A stretch of 64,000 bases of DNA, from positions 310,001 through 374,000 of the forward strand of contig CABUFC010000001.1 of the NCBI GenBank assembly GCA_902490735.1. Direction: 5' to 3'. Position 1 is the stretch's first letter. Every line of letters starts with the position of its first letter. The notes beneath the pieces are model-generated. The model worked only from the letters and a program-made list of their open reading frames with translations, was not told where the DNA came from and ran no database searches. Positions 24,477 to 32,705 of the stretch are shown piece after piece. Made by a program: the position numbers and the translations under genes. The stretch is from an uncultured Oscillospiraceae bacterium (lineage in GTDB: Bacteria; Bacillota; Clostridia; Oscillospirales; Acutalibacteraceae).

Positions 24477-26445
24477 AATTAATCATATTAAATAAATCAT
24501 CTTCGGAAATAATTTTAATATTCAGTTCTACGGCTTTTGTGTATTTGCTGCCGGGCTCCTCACCTGCCAAAACAAAACTTGTATTTTTGGATACGGAAGA
24601 AGAAACATTTCCGCCGTTTTCTTCAATAATTTTTTTAGCTTCATTTCGTTTTAAATTCGGCAAAGTGCCGGTTAATACAAATGTTTTTCCGCTAAGCAAG
24701 TTGCCGCTTGTGACATTTTTTGAAACCATATTTAAACCTAAAGATTTTAATTCGTCAATTAAATTTTTTGTGGCTTCTAACTGAAAATAATCATAAACGC
24801 TTTCAGCCATAATTTTTCCAAAACCTTCAACATCTTCAATATCAGATATCGAAGCATTAAAAATATTGTCAATATTTTTAAATCTATTTGCCAAGAGCTT
24901 AGCAGCCTTGTTTCCGATATGACGAATGCCAAGGGCAAAAATCAGATCTGACAAATCATTATTTTTACTGTTATTAATGCTATTAATTAGATTATCGGCA
25001 GACTTTTCTCCGAATCGGTCAAGCGAAGAAATGCTTGAAGCATTAATTTTATAAAGATCTGCTACATTTTTTATAATACCCTTTTCTAAAAGCACATAAA
25101 CAACCGCGGGGCCTAAGCCCTCGATGTCCATCGCATCGCGTGAAGCAAAATGAATTATATTTCTTGCAATTTGTGCCGGGCAATCGGTATTTAAGCAACG
25201 GATTGCTGCGGCATTATCTTCACGAAACACCTTAGATCCACATGAAGGACAAGTATCCGGAAAAGCAAAGCACCCGGAGTTTTCCCCTTTTTTTGCTAAA
25301 GATACTACTTCCGGAATGATCTCCCCTGCTTTTCGAACTACAATTGTGTCTTTAATATTTATATTTTTTTCTTTAATAAAATCACTGTTGTGAAGAACCG
25401 CTCTGGATACTGTGGTTCCGGCAAGAGTTATCGGTTTAAATACCGCAACCGGTGTCAATGCACCAGTGCGACCAACATTTATTTCAATATTAATAATTTC
25501 TGTTTCTTTTTCTTCGGGAGGATATTTATATGCAACAGCCCAGCGAGGCGATTTTGACGTACTGCCAAGTATACTGCGAAGGTTTAGATCATCAACTTTA
25601 ATAACTGCGCCATCAATATCACAGTCGAGTTTTCCCCTATGATCGCCTAACTCTTCGATTTCTATAATAGCTTGGTCAATGTTTTCGACTTTTTTATAAA
25701 ACGGCAATACAGAAAACCCTAGTTTTTTTAAAAAATCCAAAGACTGAATATGGGAATCAAAGGTTTTATTTTCAATTTGTTGAACATTAAAAACGTAACA
25801 CGATAATTCGCGTTCGGCAGTAATTTCAGGATTCTTTTGCCGCAAAGAACCCGCCGCGGCATTACGGGGATTTTTTGCCGGTTTTAAACCTTCATCCTCT
25901 TGCCTTGCTACAAGGTTGAGAAAATTGTCTTTAGACATATATACTTCGCCGCGAACTTCAAGATAGTCGTCAAATTCAATTTTTTTGGGTATGGATTTAA
26001 TAGTTTTGATATTATCTGTAACGTCTTCGCCGACAACACCGTCACCTCTCGTTGATGCACGGTAAAGAGAGCCGTTTCTATATTCTAACGATACTGACAA
26101 TCCGTCAATCTTAGGCTCGAAAGAAAAAACGACTTTTTTGTTTGCTTTTTCTAAAACACGTTTTTCAAATGAATATAGCTCTTCATACGAAAAAGCATCC
26201 TGCAAGCTTTCCATTTTAACTTCATGAGTTACAGGTGAAAACTTTTCGTTTCTAGCCCCTCCGACTTTTTTTGTAGGAGAATTGAGCAATGCATATTCAG
26301 GATACTTGTTTTCTAACTCAACCAGCTTCCTTAAAAGCATATCATACTCATAATCGCTTATTTCAGGGCTGTCATCTTCGTAATACTTAGATGAATAATA
26401 ATTTAACTTTTCCGTTAAAGATTTTATTTCTTCTTTTACATCCAT
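24475..26445 (-). CDS. ligA: NAD-dependent DNA ligase LigA
   Basis: This 656-aa ligase seals nicks during replication. Residues 1-70 form the Ia domain, and the adenylated lysine is Lys112 in EPKIDGLS. The OB domain, a four-Cys zinc finger (CPSCGS and CLNTDCPAQ), helix-hairpin-helix repeats and a C-terminal BRCT domain (GKTFVLTGTLPNLKR) follow in the usual order and at normal length. It starts four bases after the yunB stop, and the only GGAG lies well upstream inside yunB, so coupling is likely. The pcrA gene that often precedes ligA in Firmicutes is absent here. Confidence 0.98.
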   Translation of the reverse strand: MDVKEEIKSLTEKLNYYSSKYYEDDSPEISDYEYDMLLRKLVELENKYPEYALLNSPTKKVGGARNEKFSPVTHEVKMESLQDAFSYEELYSFEKRVLEKANKKVVFSFEPKIDGLSVSLEYRNGSLYRASTRGDGVVGEDVTDNIKTIKSIPKKIEFDDYLEVRGEVYMSKDNFLNLVARQEDEGLKPAKNPRNAAAGSLRQKNPEITAERELSCYVFNVQQIENKTFDSHIQSLDFLKKLGFSVLPFYKKVENIDQAIIEIEELGDHRGKLDCDIDGAVIKVDDLNLRSILGSTSKSPRWAVAYKYPPEEKETEIINIEINVGRTGALTPVAVFKPITLAGTTVSRAVLHNSDFIKEKNINIKDTIVVRKAGEIIPEVVSLAKKGENSGCFAFPDTCPSCGSKVFREDNAAAIRCLNTDCPAQIARNIIHFASRDAMDIEGLGPAVVYVLLEKGIIKNVADLYKINASSISSLDRFGEKSADNLINSINNSKNNDLSDLIFALGIRHIGNKAAKLLANRFKNIDNIFNASISDIEDVEGFGKIMAESVYDYFQLEATKNLIDELKSLGLNMVSKNVTSGNLLSGKTFVLTGTLPNLKRNEAKKIIEENGGNVSSSVSKNTSFVLAGEEPGSKYTKAVELNIKIISEDDLFNMIN

Positions 26446-26448
26446 AGT

Positions 26449-27087
26449 TTATTTTAAGTATTCTCCTATATTAATATCGGACAAAGAATTGGGCACAGTG
26501 CCTAACAAAACGGTTTCAGCGACAATATAATCATTTTCAACCACTTCACTCGCGGACGCCCACGGCAACACTGCAGAAACATCTGAAGATATTTTTAAGT
26601 GAATTTTATGAAGCGTCTGATTATAGCCGGCTTCAGAAAATTCACTGTAAAAATCAATCAAAAACACACATGACATATTAAATTTATAAGTTACATGCGG
26701 ACCTATTCCGATAGTATACTCACTGCCAAATAAAGTACCTAACGGCACAGAAAACTCAACTTCGCCGTTATCTTTTACGTATGATGAAATTATACTATTC
26801 ATTTCGGCTTTTATTTTGCTTAGTTTAACAGTATCACACGTAACAGATGAAGCAGTTCCGTCCGGCTTATAGGTTATTTTTGCAAATTCTTCGTAATTGA
26901 GTTCATTAGTATTTGCAATCTTATCAAAAGCGAGATTGGAAATATAAATAAATTCGTTGGAAGCTGCAATTTTCATGTTTTCTATTAAGTACGGCCTTAG
27001 ATGATTAGCCGCAACTATAAAAATCACAGAAATGCCGCATATTACTAACAATACTGCAATATGTACTCTAAATTTATTCTTTTTCAT
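26449..27087 (-). CDS. yunB: Sporulation protein YunB
   Basis: This 212-aa protein has an N-terminal membrane anchor (about 8-28) and an extracytoplasmic domain with YunB family landmarks: SVPLGTLFGS, IGIGPHVTYKF, SEFSEAGYNQTLHKI and AETVLLGTVP. In B. subtilis yunB belongs to the SigE regulon of the mother cell and is needed for normal sporulation; its biochemistry is unknown. It precedes ligA by only a few bases, an uncommon pairing that may be fortuitous. Confidence 0.9.
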   Translation of the reverse strand: MKKNKFRVHIAVLLVICGISVIFIVAANHLRPYLIENMKIAASNEFIYISNLAFDKIANTNELNYEEFAKITYKPDGTASSVTCDTVKLSKIKAEMNSIISSYVKDNGEVEFSVPLGTLFGSEYTIGIGPHVTYKFNMSCVFLIDFYSEFSEAGYNQTLHKIHLKISSDVSAVLPWASASEVVENDYIVAETVLLGTVPNSLSDINIGEYLK

Positions 27088-27142
27088 AAATACACCTTAT
27101 TTCTTTATATCTTACTCTAAATAAAGAAAAAAGGTGCAAATA

Positions 27143-27751
27143 TTACTTTTCTAATGCACTAATAATAACATCAGCAGTCTTTTCAATGCCTATTTTACTG
27201 TTAATGCAAATATCGTAATTAATGGCTTCGCCCCATTTTTTGTCAGAATAAAAATTATGATAATTCGCACGGCTTTTATCGGTTTTTTTAATAAGGCTTT
27301 CAGCTTCTGAACGGCTTATATTTTGAATAGAAGCAATGCGCCCAATTCTATTATTTAAGTCATTAAATATAAAGACTTTAAATACATCCGGGTCATCTGA
27401 CAATATTTCATCAGCGCATCTTCCGACAAGTACGCACGAGCCGTTTTTAGCTATATTTTTTATAGTATCACTTAATACCATAAAAATCTTGTCAGTAAGC
27501 GGAAGTACATAATTTGCTGAAGTGGATCCGCCTAAAGAAAAAGCGCCAAGCGACAACGAATACAAAAAGCTATTAGTCGAACGCTCGTCATATTCGTCTA
27601 AAAGGTCTTTGCTGTAGCCGCTTTCTTTAACCATTTCGTTTATTATTTCTTTGTCATAAAAAGGAATATTCAGCTTAGCCGATATCAATTTTCCTATTTC
27701 ATGACCGCCGCTTCCAAACTGCCTGCCTATACAAATAATTGTTCTTTTCAT
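27143..27751 (-). CDS. Cytidylate kinase-like family protein
   Basis: This 202-aa P-loop kinase has IGRQFGSGGHEIGK at 8-21, a Walker A variant typical of the cytidylate-kinase-like family (Pfam Cytidylate_kin2), then FYDKEIINE and VGRCADEIL. Members are common in Clostridia and are distinct from housekeeping Cmk; the nucleotide substrate is unverified. AAAGGA lies 11 bases before the ATG. It is probably transcribed apart from yunB, because 55 bases separate them. Confidence 0.85.
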   Translation of the reverse strand: MKRTIICIGRQFGSGGHEIGKLISAKLNIPFYDKEIINEMVKESGYSKDLLDEYDERSTNSFLYSLSLGAFSLGGSTSANYVLPLTDKIFMVLSDTIKNIAKNGSCVLVGRCADEILSDDPDVFKVFIFNDLNNRIGRIASIQNISRSEAESLIKKTDKSRANYHNFYSDKKWGEAINYDICINSKIGIEKTADVIISALEK

Positions 27752-27822
27752 AATCGTTTTTTCCTTTAACTTTTATATAGATATTGTACCACAATTCATT
27801 AATAAATTCAACGAAAAATAAC

Positions 27823-27860
27823 AAGTGTGAATTTTTGTTAAAAAGTGTGAATTTTTGTTA
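27823..27860 (+). promoter_or_regulatory. Tandem 18-bp direct repeat, putative operator of the DeoR operon
   Basis: AAGTGTGAATTTTTGTTA occurs twice, at 27823-27840 and 27843-27860, with identical sequence and a 20-base period (about two helical turns). It ends eight bases before the -35 element. It is the obvious candidate binding site of the adjacent DeoR-type regulator. Confidence 0.7.
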
Positions 27861-27868
27861 ATTTATAA

Positions 27869-27897
27869 TTGACACTACATTAATAAAATGATATAAT
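27869..27897 (+). promoter_or_regulatory. Perfect-consensus SigA promoter of the DeoR operon
   Basis: TTGACA (27869-27874), a 17-base spacer and TATAAT (27892-27897) match the SigA consensus exactly. A strong core promoter next to a repeated operator fits tight repression. Confidence 0.85.
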
Positions 27898-27920
27898 TAA
27901 CAAAATTGGAGGTGACTTGT

Positions 27921-28685
27921 TTGACCTTTAACCGACTTGAAAAAATTAAAAACGAATTGATTGACAAAAAGTATTTATCTTTTAGTGATTTAGGAGAGCT
28001 TTTCCCGGATGTTTCGGGAATGACATTACGTCGAGATATTGACAAATTAGAAAAAGCCGGCTTTGTTACAAAAATACGCGGCGGTGCTCGAATTAATGAA
28101 AACAATCTTTATACTAACGAAGATATTTATTCACTGAGAGCAGCAAGAAATTTAAGCTCGAAAAAATATGTTGCTAATAAGGCGCTAAAGTTTATTGAGA
28201 CAGGCCGAAGCGTATATCTCGACTCCGGTACTACTGTTATGGAGCTTGCACGCATTTTGCCCGATATGCACCTATCTATTATAACAAGCGGTCCAAACAT
28301 TGCGCTTGAAATTGCAAAACGGAATAACCCAAGTGTAAATATTATCGGTGGTACTTTAAACTCAAACAACTGCTCGGTAGCCGGTAGCATTGCTTTATCA
28401 AACATTAAACATTATAATTTTGATATTGCTTTTATGGCACCATCCGGTTATTCGGACAATTTTGGGTTTACGATTGGCAATTCCGATGAAGGCGAAGTAA
28501 AAAAATCGATTATTAAAAAGTCAAATAAAGTTATAATGCTTATGACTAAGGACAAACTCGGCAAAATCCTGCCAATTACTTTTGCCGGTCTTAAAGATAT
28601 TGATGTGATTATAACTGATGCCGAGCTTTCAAATGATTTTATTTTAAATGCAGAAAAATTCAATGTTGAAATATTAAATATTTAG
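27921..28685 (+). CDS. DeoR/GlpR-family transcriptional regulator
   Basis: This 254-aa repressor-type regulator has an N-terminal winged helix (LEKIKNELIDKKYLSFSDLG, then MTLRRDIDKLE and GGARI) and a C-terminal sugar-phosphate-sensing domain (SGTTVMELA, TSGPNIALE, then GGTLN). DeoR proteins usually respond to a phosphorylated sugar. I place the start at the TTG at 27921, seven bases after GGAGGT; the in-frame TTG at 27906 lies upstream of that site. It is the first gene of a seven-gene operon and probably controls it through the direct repeat. Confidence 0.92.
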   Translation: MTFNRLEKIKNELIDKKYLSFSDLGELFPDVSGMTLRRDIDKLEKAGFVTKIRGGARINENNLYTNEDIYSLRAARNLSSKKYVANKALKFIETGRSVYLDSGTTVMELARILPDMHLSIITSGPNIALEIAKRNNPSVNIIGGTLNSNNCSVAGSIALSNIKHYNFDIAFMAPSGYSDNFGFTIGNSDEGEVKKSIIKKSNKVIMLMTKDKLGKILPITFAGLKDIDVIITDAELSNDFILNAEKFNVEILNI

Positions 28686-28697
28686 AGGAGAGATTTT

Positions 28698-29972
28698 ATG
28701 AAAACAACCGCTCTTAGAATGTATGGAGCAAATGATTTAAGGCTTGAAAGTTTCGATTTGCCTGAAATCAAGGACGATGAAATTCTTGCCAAAGTCATAT
28801 CTGATAGTATTTGCATGTCATCCTACAAAGCAACAATTCAAGGCGCTAAGCACAAAAGAGTTCCCGACGATGTTGCTGAAAATCCGATTATTATCGGTCA
28901 TGAGTTTTGCGGTGAAATTGTAAAACTCGGCAAAAAACTTGAGGGTAAATATAAAATCGGCGGAAAATTTGTAGTGCAGCCTTCGATGAACTATAAAGGC
29001 TCGCTTGCCGCTCCCGGTTACTCATTCCCCTATTACGGCGGAGATGCTACATATATAATTATACCCGGTTTTGTTATAGAAAACGGTTTCTTTTTACCAT
29101 ATGACGGAGACAGTTTTTTCTACGGTTCCCTTGCAGAACCTATGTCTTGTATAGTTGGCGGATATCATGCTAACTATCACCACAAAGTCCAGGGTGAATA
29201 CGATCATGAGATGGGAATTACCGAAGGTGGCGCAATGGCCATTTTAGCAGGTGTAGGTCCAATGGGACTAGGCGCTATCGATTACGCTATTCACTGCGAC
29301 AGAAAGCCTGGAAAAATAATCGTTACCGATATTAATCAAGAAAGAATTAACCGGGCAAAAGAAATTCTTCCTGAAAGTGAAGGCAAAAAATACGGAGTAG
29401 ATCTTAAATACATTAATACTGCCGATATTGATGATCCGGTAGCTTATTTAAAAGAATTATCCGGGCAAGACGGCTATAATGATGTATTTGTTTATGCTCC
29501 TGTAAAATCGGTTGTTGAAATGGGCGATGCGCTGCTTGCAAAAGACGGTTGCTTAAACTTCTTTGCAGGTCCTACAGACAGCTCATTTTCAGCCAACTTT
29601 AATTTTTACAATGTCCATTATAACTTTACTCATATTGTTGGAACTACCGGCGGCAATACAAATGATATGAAAGAAGCTTTAAGGCTTATGGAAACAGGCG
29701 CTATAAATCCTGCTGCAATGATTACACACATCGGCGGACTTGACTGTGCAGGTGAAACTACCAAAAACCTTCATCATATTCCCGGTGGCAAAAAATTAAT
29801 TTATACACATATCTCTCTCCCGCTTACTGCAATAGCCGATTTTAAAGAACTTGGAAAAACCGATCCTTTGTTTGCAGAGTTTGACAAGATATGTGCAAAA
29901 CATAAAGGTTTATGGTCCGGCGAAGCAGAAAAATATTTGTTAAAAAATGCAAAAGCATTAGATATAAAATAA
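28698..29972 (+). CDS. Zinc-dependent sugar-phosphate dehydrogenase, SorE (L-sorbose-1-phosphate reductase)-like
   Basis: This 424-aa medium-chain dehydrogenase closely recalls E. coli-type SorE: MKTTALRMYGANDLRLE, NPIIIGHEFCGEI, GYSFPYYGGDAT and GSLAEPMSCIVGG. Zinc-site residues Cys39, His68 and Glu69 are present, and the nucleotide-binding turn is AGVGPMGLGAID, with VTDIN suggesting NAD. SorE interconverts L-sorbose 1-phosphate and D-glucitol 6-phosphate. No PTS or sorbose genes are nearby, so the true substrate may be a different sugar phosphate. It follows the regulator by 12 bases and leads into genes for a 2-oxo-acid dehydrogenase complex. Confidence 0.82.
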   Translation: MKTTALRMYGANDLRLESFDLPEIKDDEILAKVISDSICMSSYKATIQGAKHKRVPDDVAENPIIIGHEFCGEIVKLGKKLEGKYKIGGKFVVQPSMNYKGSLAAPGYSFPYYGGDATYIIIPGFVIENGFFLPYDGDSFFYGSLAEPMSCIVGGYHANYHHKVQGEYDHEMGITEGGAMAILAGVGPMGLGAIDYAIHCDRKPGKIIVTDINQERINRAKEILPESEGKKYGVDLKYINTADIDDPVAYLKELSGQDGYNDVFVYAPVKSVVEMGDALLAKDGCLNFFAGPTDSSFSANFNFYNVHYNFTHIVGTTGGNTNDMKEALRLMETGAINPAAMITHIGGLDCAGETTKNLHHIPGGKKLIYTHISLPLTAIADFKELGKTDPLFAEFDKICAKHKGLWSGEAEKYLLKNAKALDIK

Positions 29973-29987
29973 AGAAAGGAAAACAAT

Positions 29988-31307
29988 ATGGCAAGTTTAG
30001 TATTAATGCCTAAAGTCGGTATTACAGTTGAAAGTTGTATTATAACTAAATGGCACAAACAAAAAGGCGATGCAGTAAAACCCGGCGATATGCTGTTTTC
30101 GTACGAGACAGATAAAGCTTCGGTTGACGAAGAAGCCAAAGAAGAAGGAATATTATTAGATATTTTCCGCGGCGAGGGTGACGATGTCCCCTGCCTTACA
30201 GGTGTTGCGGTCATCGGAAAAGAAGGAGAAGACTATAGCGATCTTATTCCTAAAGACAATTCTGCTCAAAGCGAGCAAACTGCGGAAGTTAAAGATGAAA
30301 TAGCCGATAAACCTAAAGAGGTTGAAGTGCAAGTTGTTGCTACAAGCAATGCTTCGGAAAACTACAAAGCCTCTCCACGAGCAAAGAGCTACGCTAAAAA
30401 ACATAACATAGATTTAACAAATGTTGTCCCTTCGGGCCCTTATGGCAGAATTGTAGAAAAAGATGTGATTAATGCCGAAAAATCCGGTGCCGCTATGACT
30501 GGTGCTGCCATTTCAATCGGCACATCTAAAGGTATAGAAGGCACAGGCATCGGCGGTCGCATTACGACAGCCGACTTAAATACAACTTCTATTGAAAATA
30601 TTGAGCAAGAGAATGAAGTAGAAATCGTAAAGCTCAGCAATATTCGCAAAGTTATTGCAAAGTCTATGATGAATTCGTTGACAAATTCCGCCCAGCTTAC
30701 AAACAACACAAGCTTTGATGCAAGCGCAATTTTGGCTTACAGAAAGCTTTTAAAAGAAACCGACGAATCTTTAGGTTTAAGCAAAATTACCATTAATGAT
30801 ATTATTTTATTTGCAGTATCGCGCGCACTTAAAAACCACAAGGACTTAAATGCACATTTAATCGGCGATGAAATGCATTACTTTAAGGGCGTTCATTTAG
30901 GCATTGCCGTTGACACCCCGCGCGGTTTACTGGTTCCTACTCTATTTAATGCAGACAAAATGTCGCTTGCAGAAATATCTGCCGATACTAAAAAGCTGAT
31001 CAGTCAAACTAAAGACGGCACAATTAAGCCTGATCTTCTACAGGGTGCTACATTTACAATTTCAAACCTCGGCACACTGGGTGTTGAAAGCTTTACCCCG
31101 GTAATTAATCCGCCGCAAACAGGTATTTTAGGCGTTACAACAATTCAAGATAAAATTAAAGTTGTTGATGGCGAGATTAAGCCCTATAAGAGCATTACAC
31201 TGTCTCTTACATACGATCACCGCGCTGTAGACGGTGCTCCCGCGGCTCGTTTTTCATTAGAAGTAAAGCAAATACTCGAAAACTTTACTGCATATCTTGC
31301 AAAATAG
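29988..31307 (+). CDS. 2-oxo-acid/acetoin dehydrogenase complex E2 (lipoyl acyltransferase)
   Basis: This 439-aa protein has one lipoyl domain (1-80) with the lipoylated Lys43 in ETDKASVDEE, an E1/E3-binding domain (ASPRAKSYAKKHNIDL to GRIVEKDV, about 125-162), and a catalytic acyltransferase domain with the active-site DHRAVDG near residue 415. A second half-motif, GTGIGGRITTADL, lies about 30 residues after the binding domain and looks like a partial duplication. It transfers the acyl group made by E1 to CoA. Order in the operon is E2-E3-E1, unlike pdhABCD. The acyl group is not identifiable from sequence. Confidence 0.92.
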   Translation: MASLVLMPKVGITVESCIITKWHKQKGDAVKPGDMLFSYETDKASVDEEAKEEGILLDIFRGEGDDVPCLTGVAVIGKEGEDYSDLIPKDNSAQSEQTAEVKDEIADKPKEVEVQVVATSNASENYKASPRAKSYAKKHNIDLTNVVPSGPYGRIVEKDVINAEKSGAAMTGAAISIGTSKGIEGTGIGGRITTADLNTTSIENIEQENEVEIVKLSNIRKVIAKSMMNSLTNSAQLTNNTSFDASAILAYRKLLKETDESLGLSKITINDIILFAVSRALKNHKDLNAHLIGDEMHYFKGVHLGIAVDTPRGLLVPTLFNADKMSLAEISADTKKLISQTKDGTIKPDLLQGATFTISNLGTLGVESFTPVINPPQTGILGVTTIQDKIKVVDGEIKPYKSITLSLTYDHRAVDGAPAARFSLEVKQILENFTAYLAK

Positions 31308-31316
31308 AGGTACGTT

Positions 31317-32687
31317 ATGGAAAAGATTTATGATTTAATAGTTCTTGGCGGAGGCCCTGCCGGTTATCTTGCCGGCGAGCGCGCAGGTCATGCAGGCCTT
31401 AAAGTTTTAGTTATAGAAAAAAGAGCTTTGGGCGGTGTTTGTCTTAATGAAGGATGTGTACCTTCGAAAACATTTTTAAACAGCGCTAAAATATATAACT
31501 ATGCAAATGGTCACGGCGAAGCTTACGGCGTAACCACAACCGGTGCTAAAATCGATCAAAAAAAGGTTGTTACACGTAAAAACAAGGTTGTAAATACACT
31601 TGTTTCCGGAATTGGTATGCAGCTTAAGAAAAACCATGTTGAAGTTGTAATGGGCTTTGGAGAAATTATAAACAAAGACGAAAACGGCTTTAATGTGAAA
31701 GTTGATGATACTGTATATACCGGCAGAAAACTTCTGATAGCTACCGGAAGTGAAGCGGTTCTGCCCCCTATTCCCGGTCTTCACGAGGCTTATGAATCCG
31801 GCTTTGGTCTTACTAACCGTGAAGTTCTTGATTTAACCGAAATACCGGAAAATTTCGTCGTTATAGGCGGCGGTGTAATCGGACTTGAAATGGCGTCTTA
31901 CTTTAATTCGGTTGGCAGTAAGGTTACCGTAATTGAAATGTTAGATCATATTGCCGGCAATACCGACCGCGAAATAAGCAATATTCTACAAAAAGATTAT
32001 GAGAAAAACGGCGTTACATTTAAGCTTTCCTGCAAGGTTACAAAAATAGGCACGGATTCTGTTGAATTTGAAGAAGCCGGCGAGTTAAAAATGATAAAAG
32101 CAGATAAAGTGCTGTTTTCAATCGGCAGAAGACCTGTTACAAAAGGTTTTGGACTTGAAAATTTAAATCCGGAAATGGATAGAGCGGCTATTAAAACCGA
32201 CCGTTTCGGCAGAACAAACATATCAGGGCTATATGCCGCCGGCGATGTTAACGGCATATTAATGCTTGCACATACAGCCTACAGAGAAAGCGAAGTTGCA
32301 ATAAATAATATCATAGGCAAAAAAGATATTATGCGTTATAACGCCATTCCCTCAGTAATTTATACAAATCCTGAAGTAGCTTCCGTTGGCCTTACCGAAG
32401 AAGACGCAAAAAAAGCAGGTTATGACATTAAAGTTAATACCGTATCGATGATGTTTTCCGGCAGATATGTTGCAGAAAACGAAGGCGGAGACGGTATTTG
32501 TAAAATAATTATCGATAAATCAACCGATAGATTATTGGGCGTACATATGATTGGCAACTATTCCTCTGAAATCATTTACGGCGCCGCACTTATGATCGAA
32601 ACCGAAATGAAGGTTGACGACATAAAAGAACTTGTTTTTCCACATCCGTCAGTTAGTGAAATAATACGCGAAGCGTTATTTATGTAA
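31317..32687 (+). CDS. lpdA: Dihydrolipoyl dehydrogenase (E3)
   Basis: This 456-aa flavoprotein reoxidises dihydrolipoamide with NAD. It has the FAD-binding GGGPAG (11-16), redox disulfide Cys42/Cys47 in GVCLNEGCVPSK, NAD-binding VIGGGVIGLEMA near 180, and the second FAD motif in YAAGDVNG. The C-terminal active-site region reads FPHPSVSEI, where most family members have HAHPT; the catalytic His is kept. It lacks a fused N-terminal lipoyl domain. It starts nine bases after the E2 stop, in the same operon. Confidence 0.96.
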   Translation: MEKIYDLIVLGGGPAGYLAGERAGHAGLKVLVIEKRALGGVCLNEGCVPSKTFLNSAKIYNYANGHGEAYGVTTTGAKIDQKKVVTRKNKVVNTLVSGIGMQLKKNHVEVVMGFGEIINKDENGFNVKVDDTVYTGRKLLIATGSEAVLPPIPGLHEAYESGFGLTNREVLDLTEIPENFVVIGGGVIGLEMASYFNSVGSKVTVIEMLDHIAGNTDREISNILQKDYEKNGVTFKLSCKVTKIGTDSVEFEEAGELKMIKADKVLFSIGRRPVTKGFGLENLNPEMDRAAIKTDRFGRTNISGLYAAGDVNGILMLAHTAYRESEVAINNIIGKKDIMRYNAIPSVIYTNPEVASVGLTEEDAKKAGYDIKVNTVSMMFSGRYVAENEGGDGICKIIIDKSTDRLLGVHMIGNYSSEIIYGAALMIETEMKVDDIKELVFPHPSVSEIIREALFM

Positions 32688-32705
32688 TAAAAAGGAGTAA
32701 TAAAA

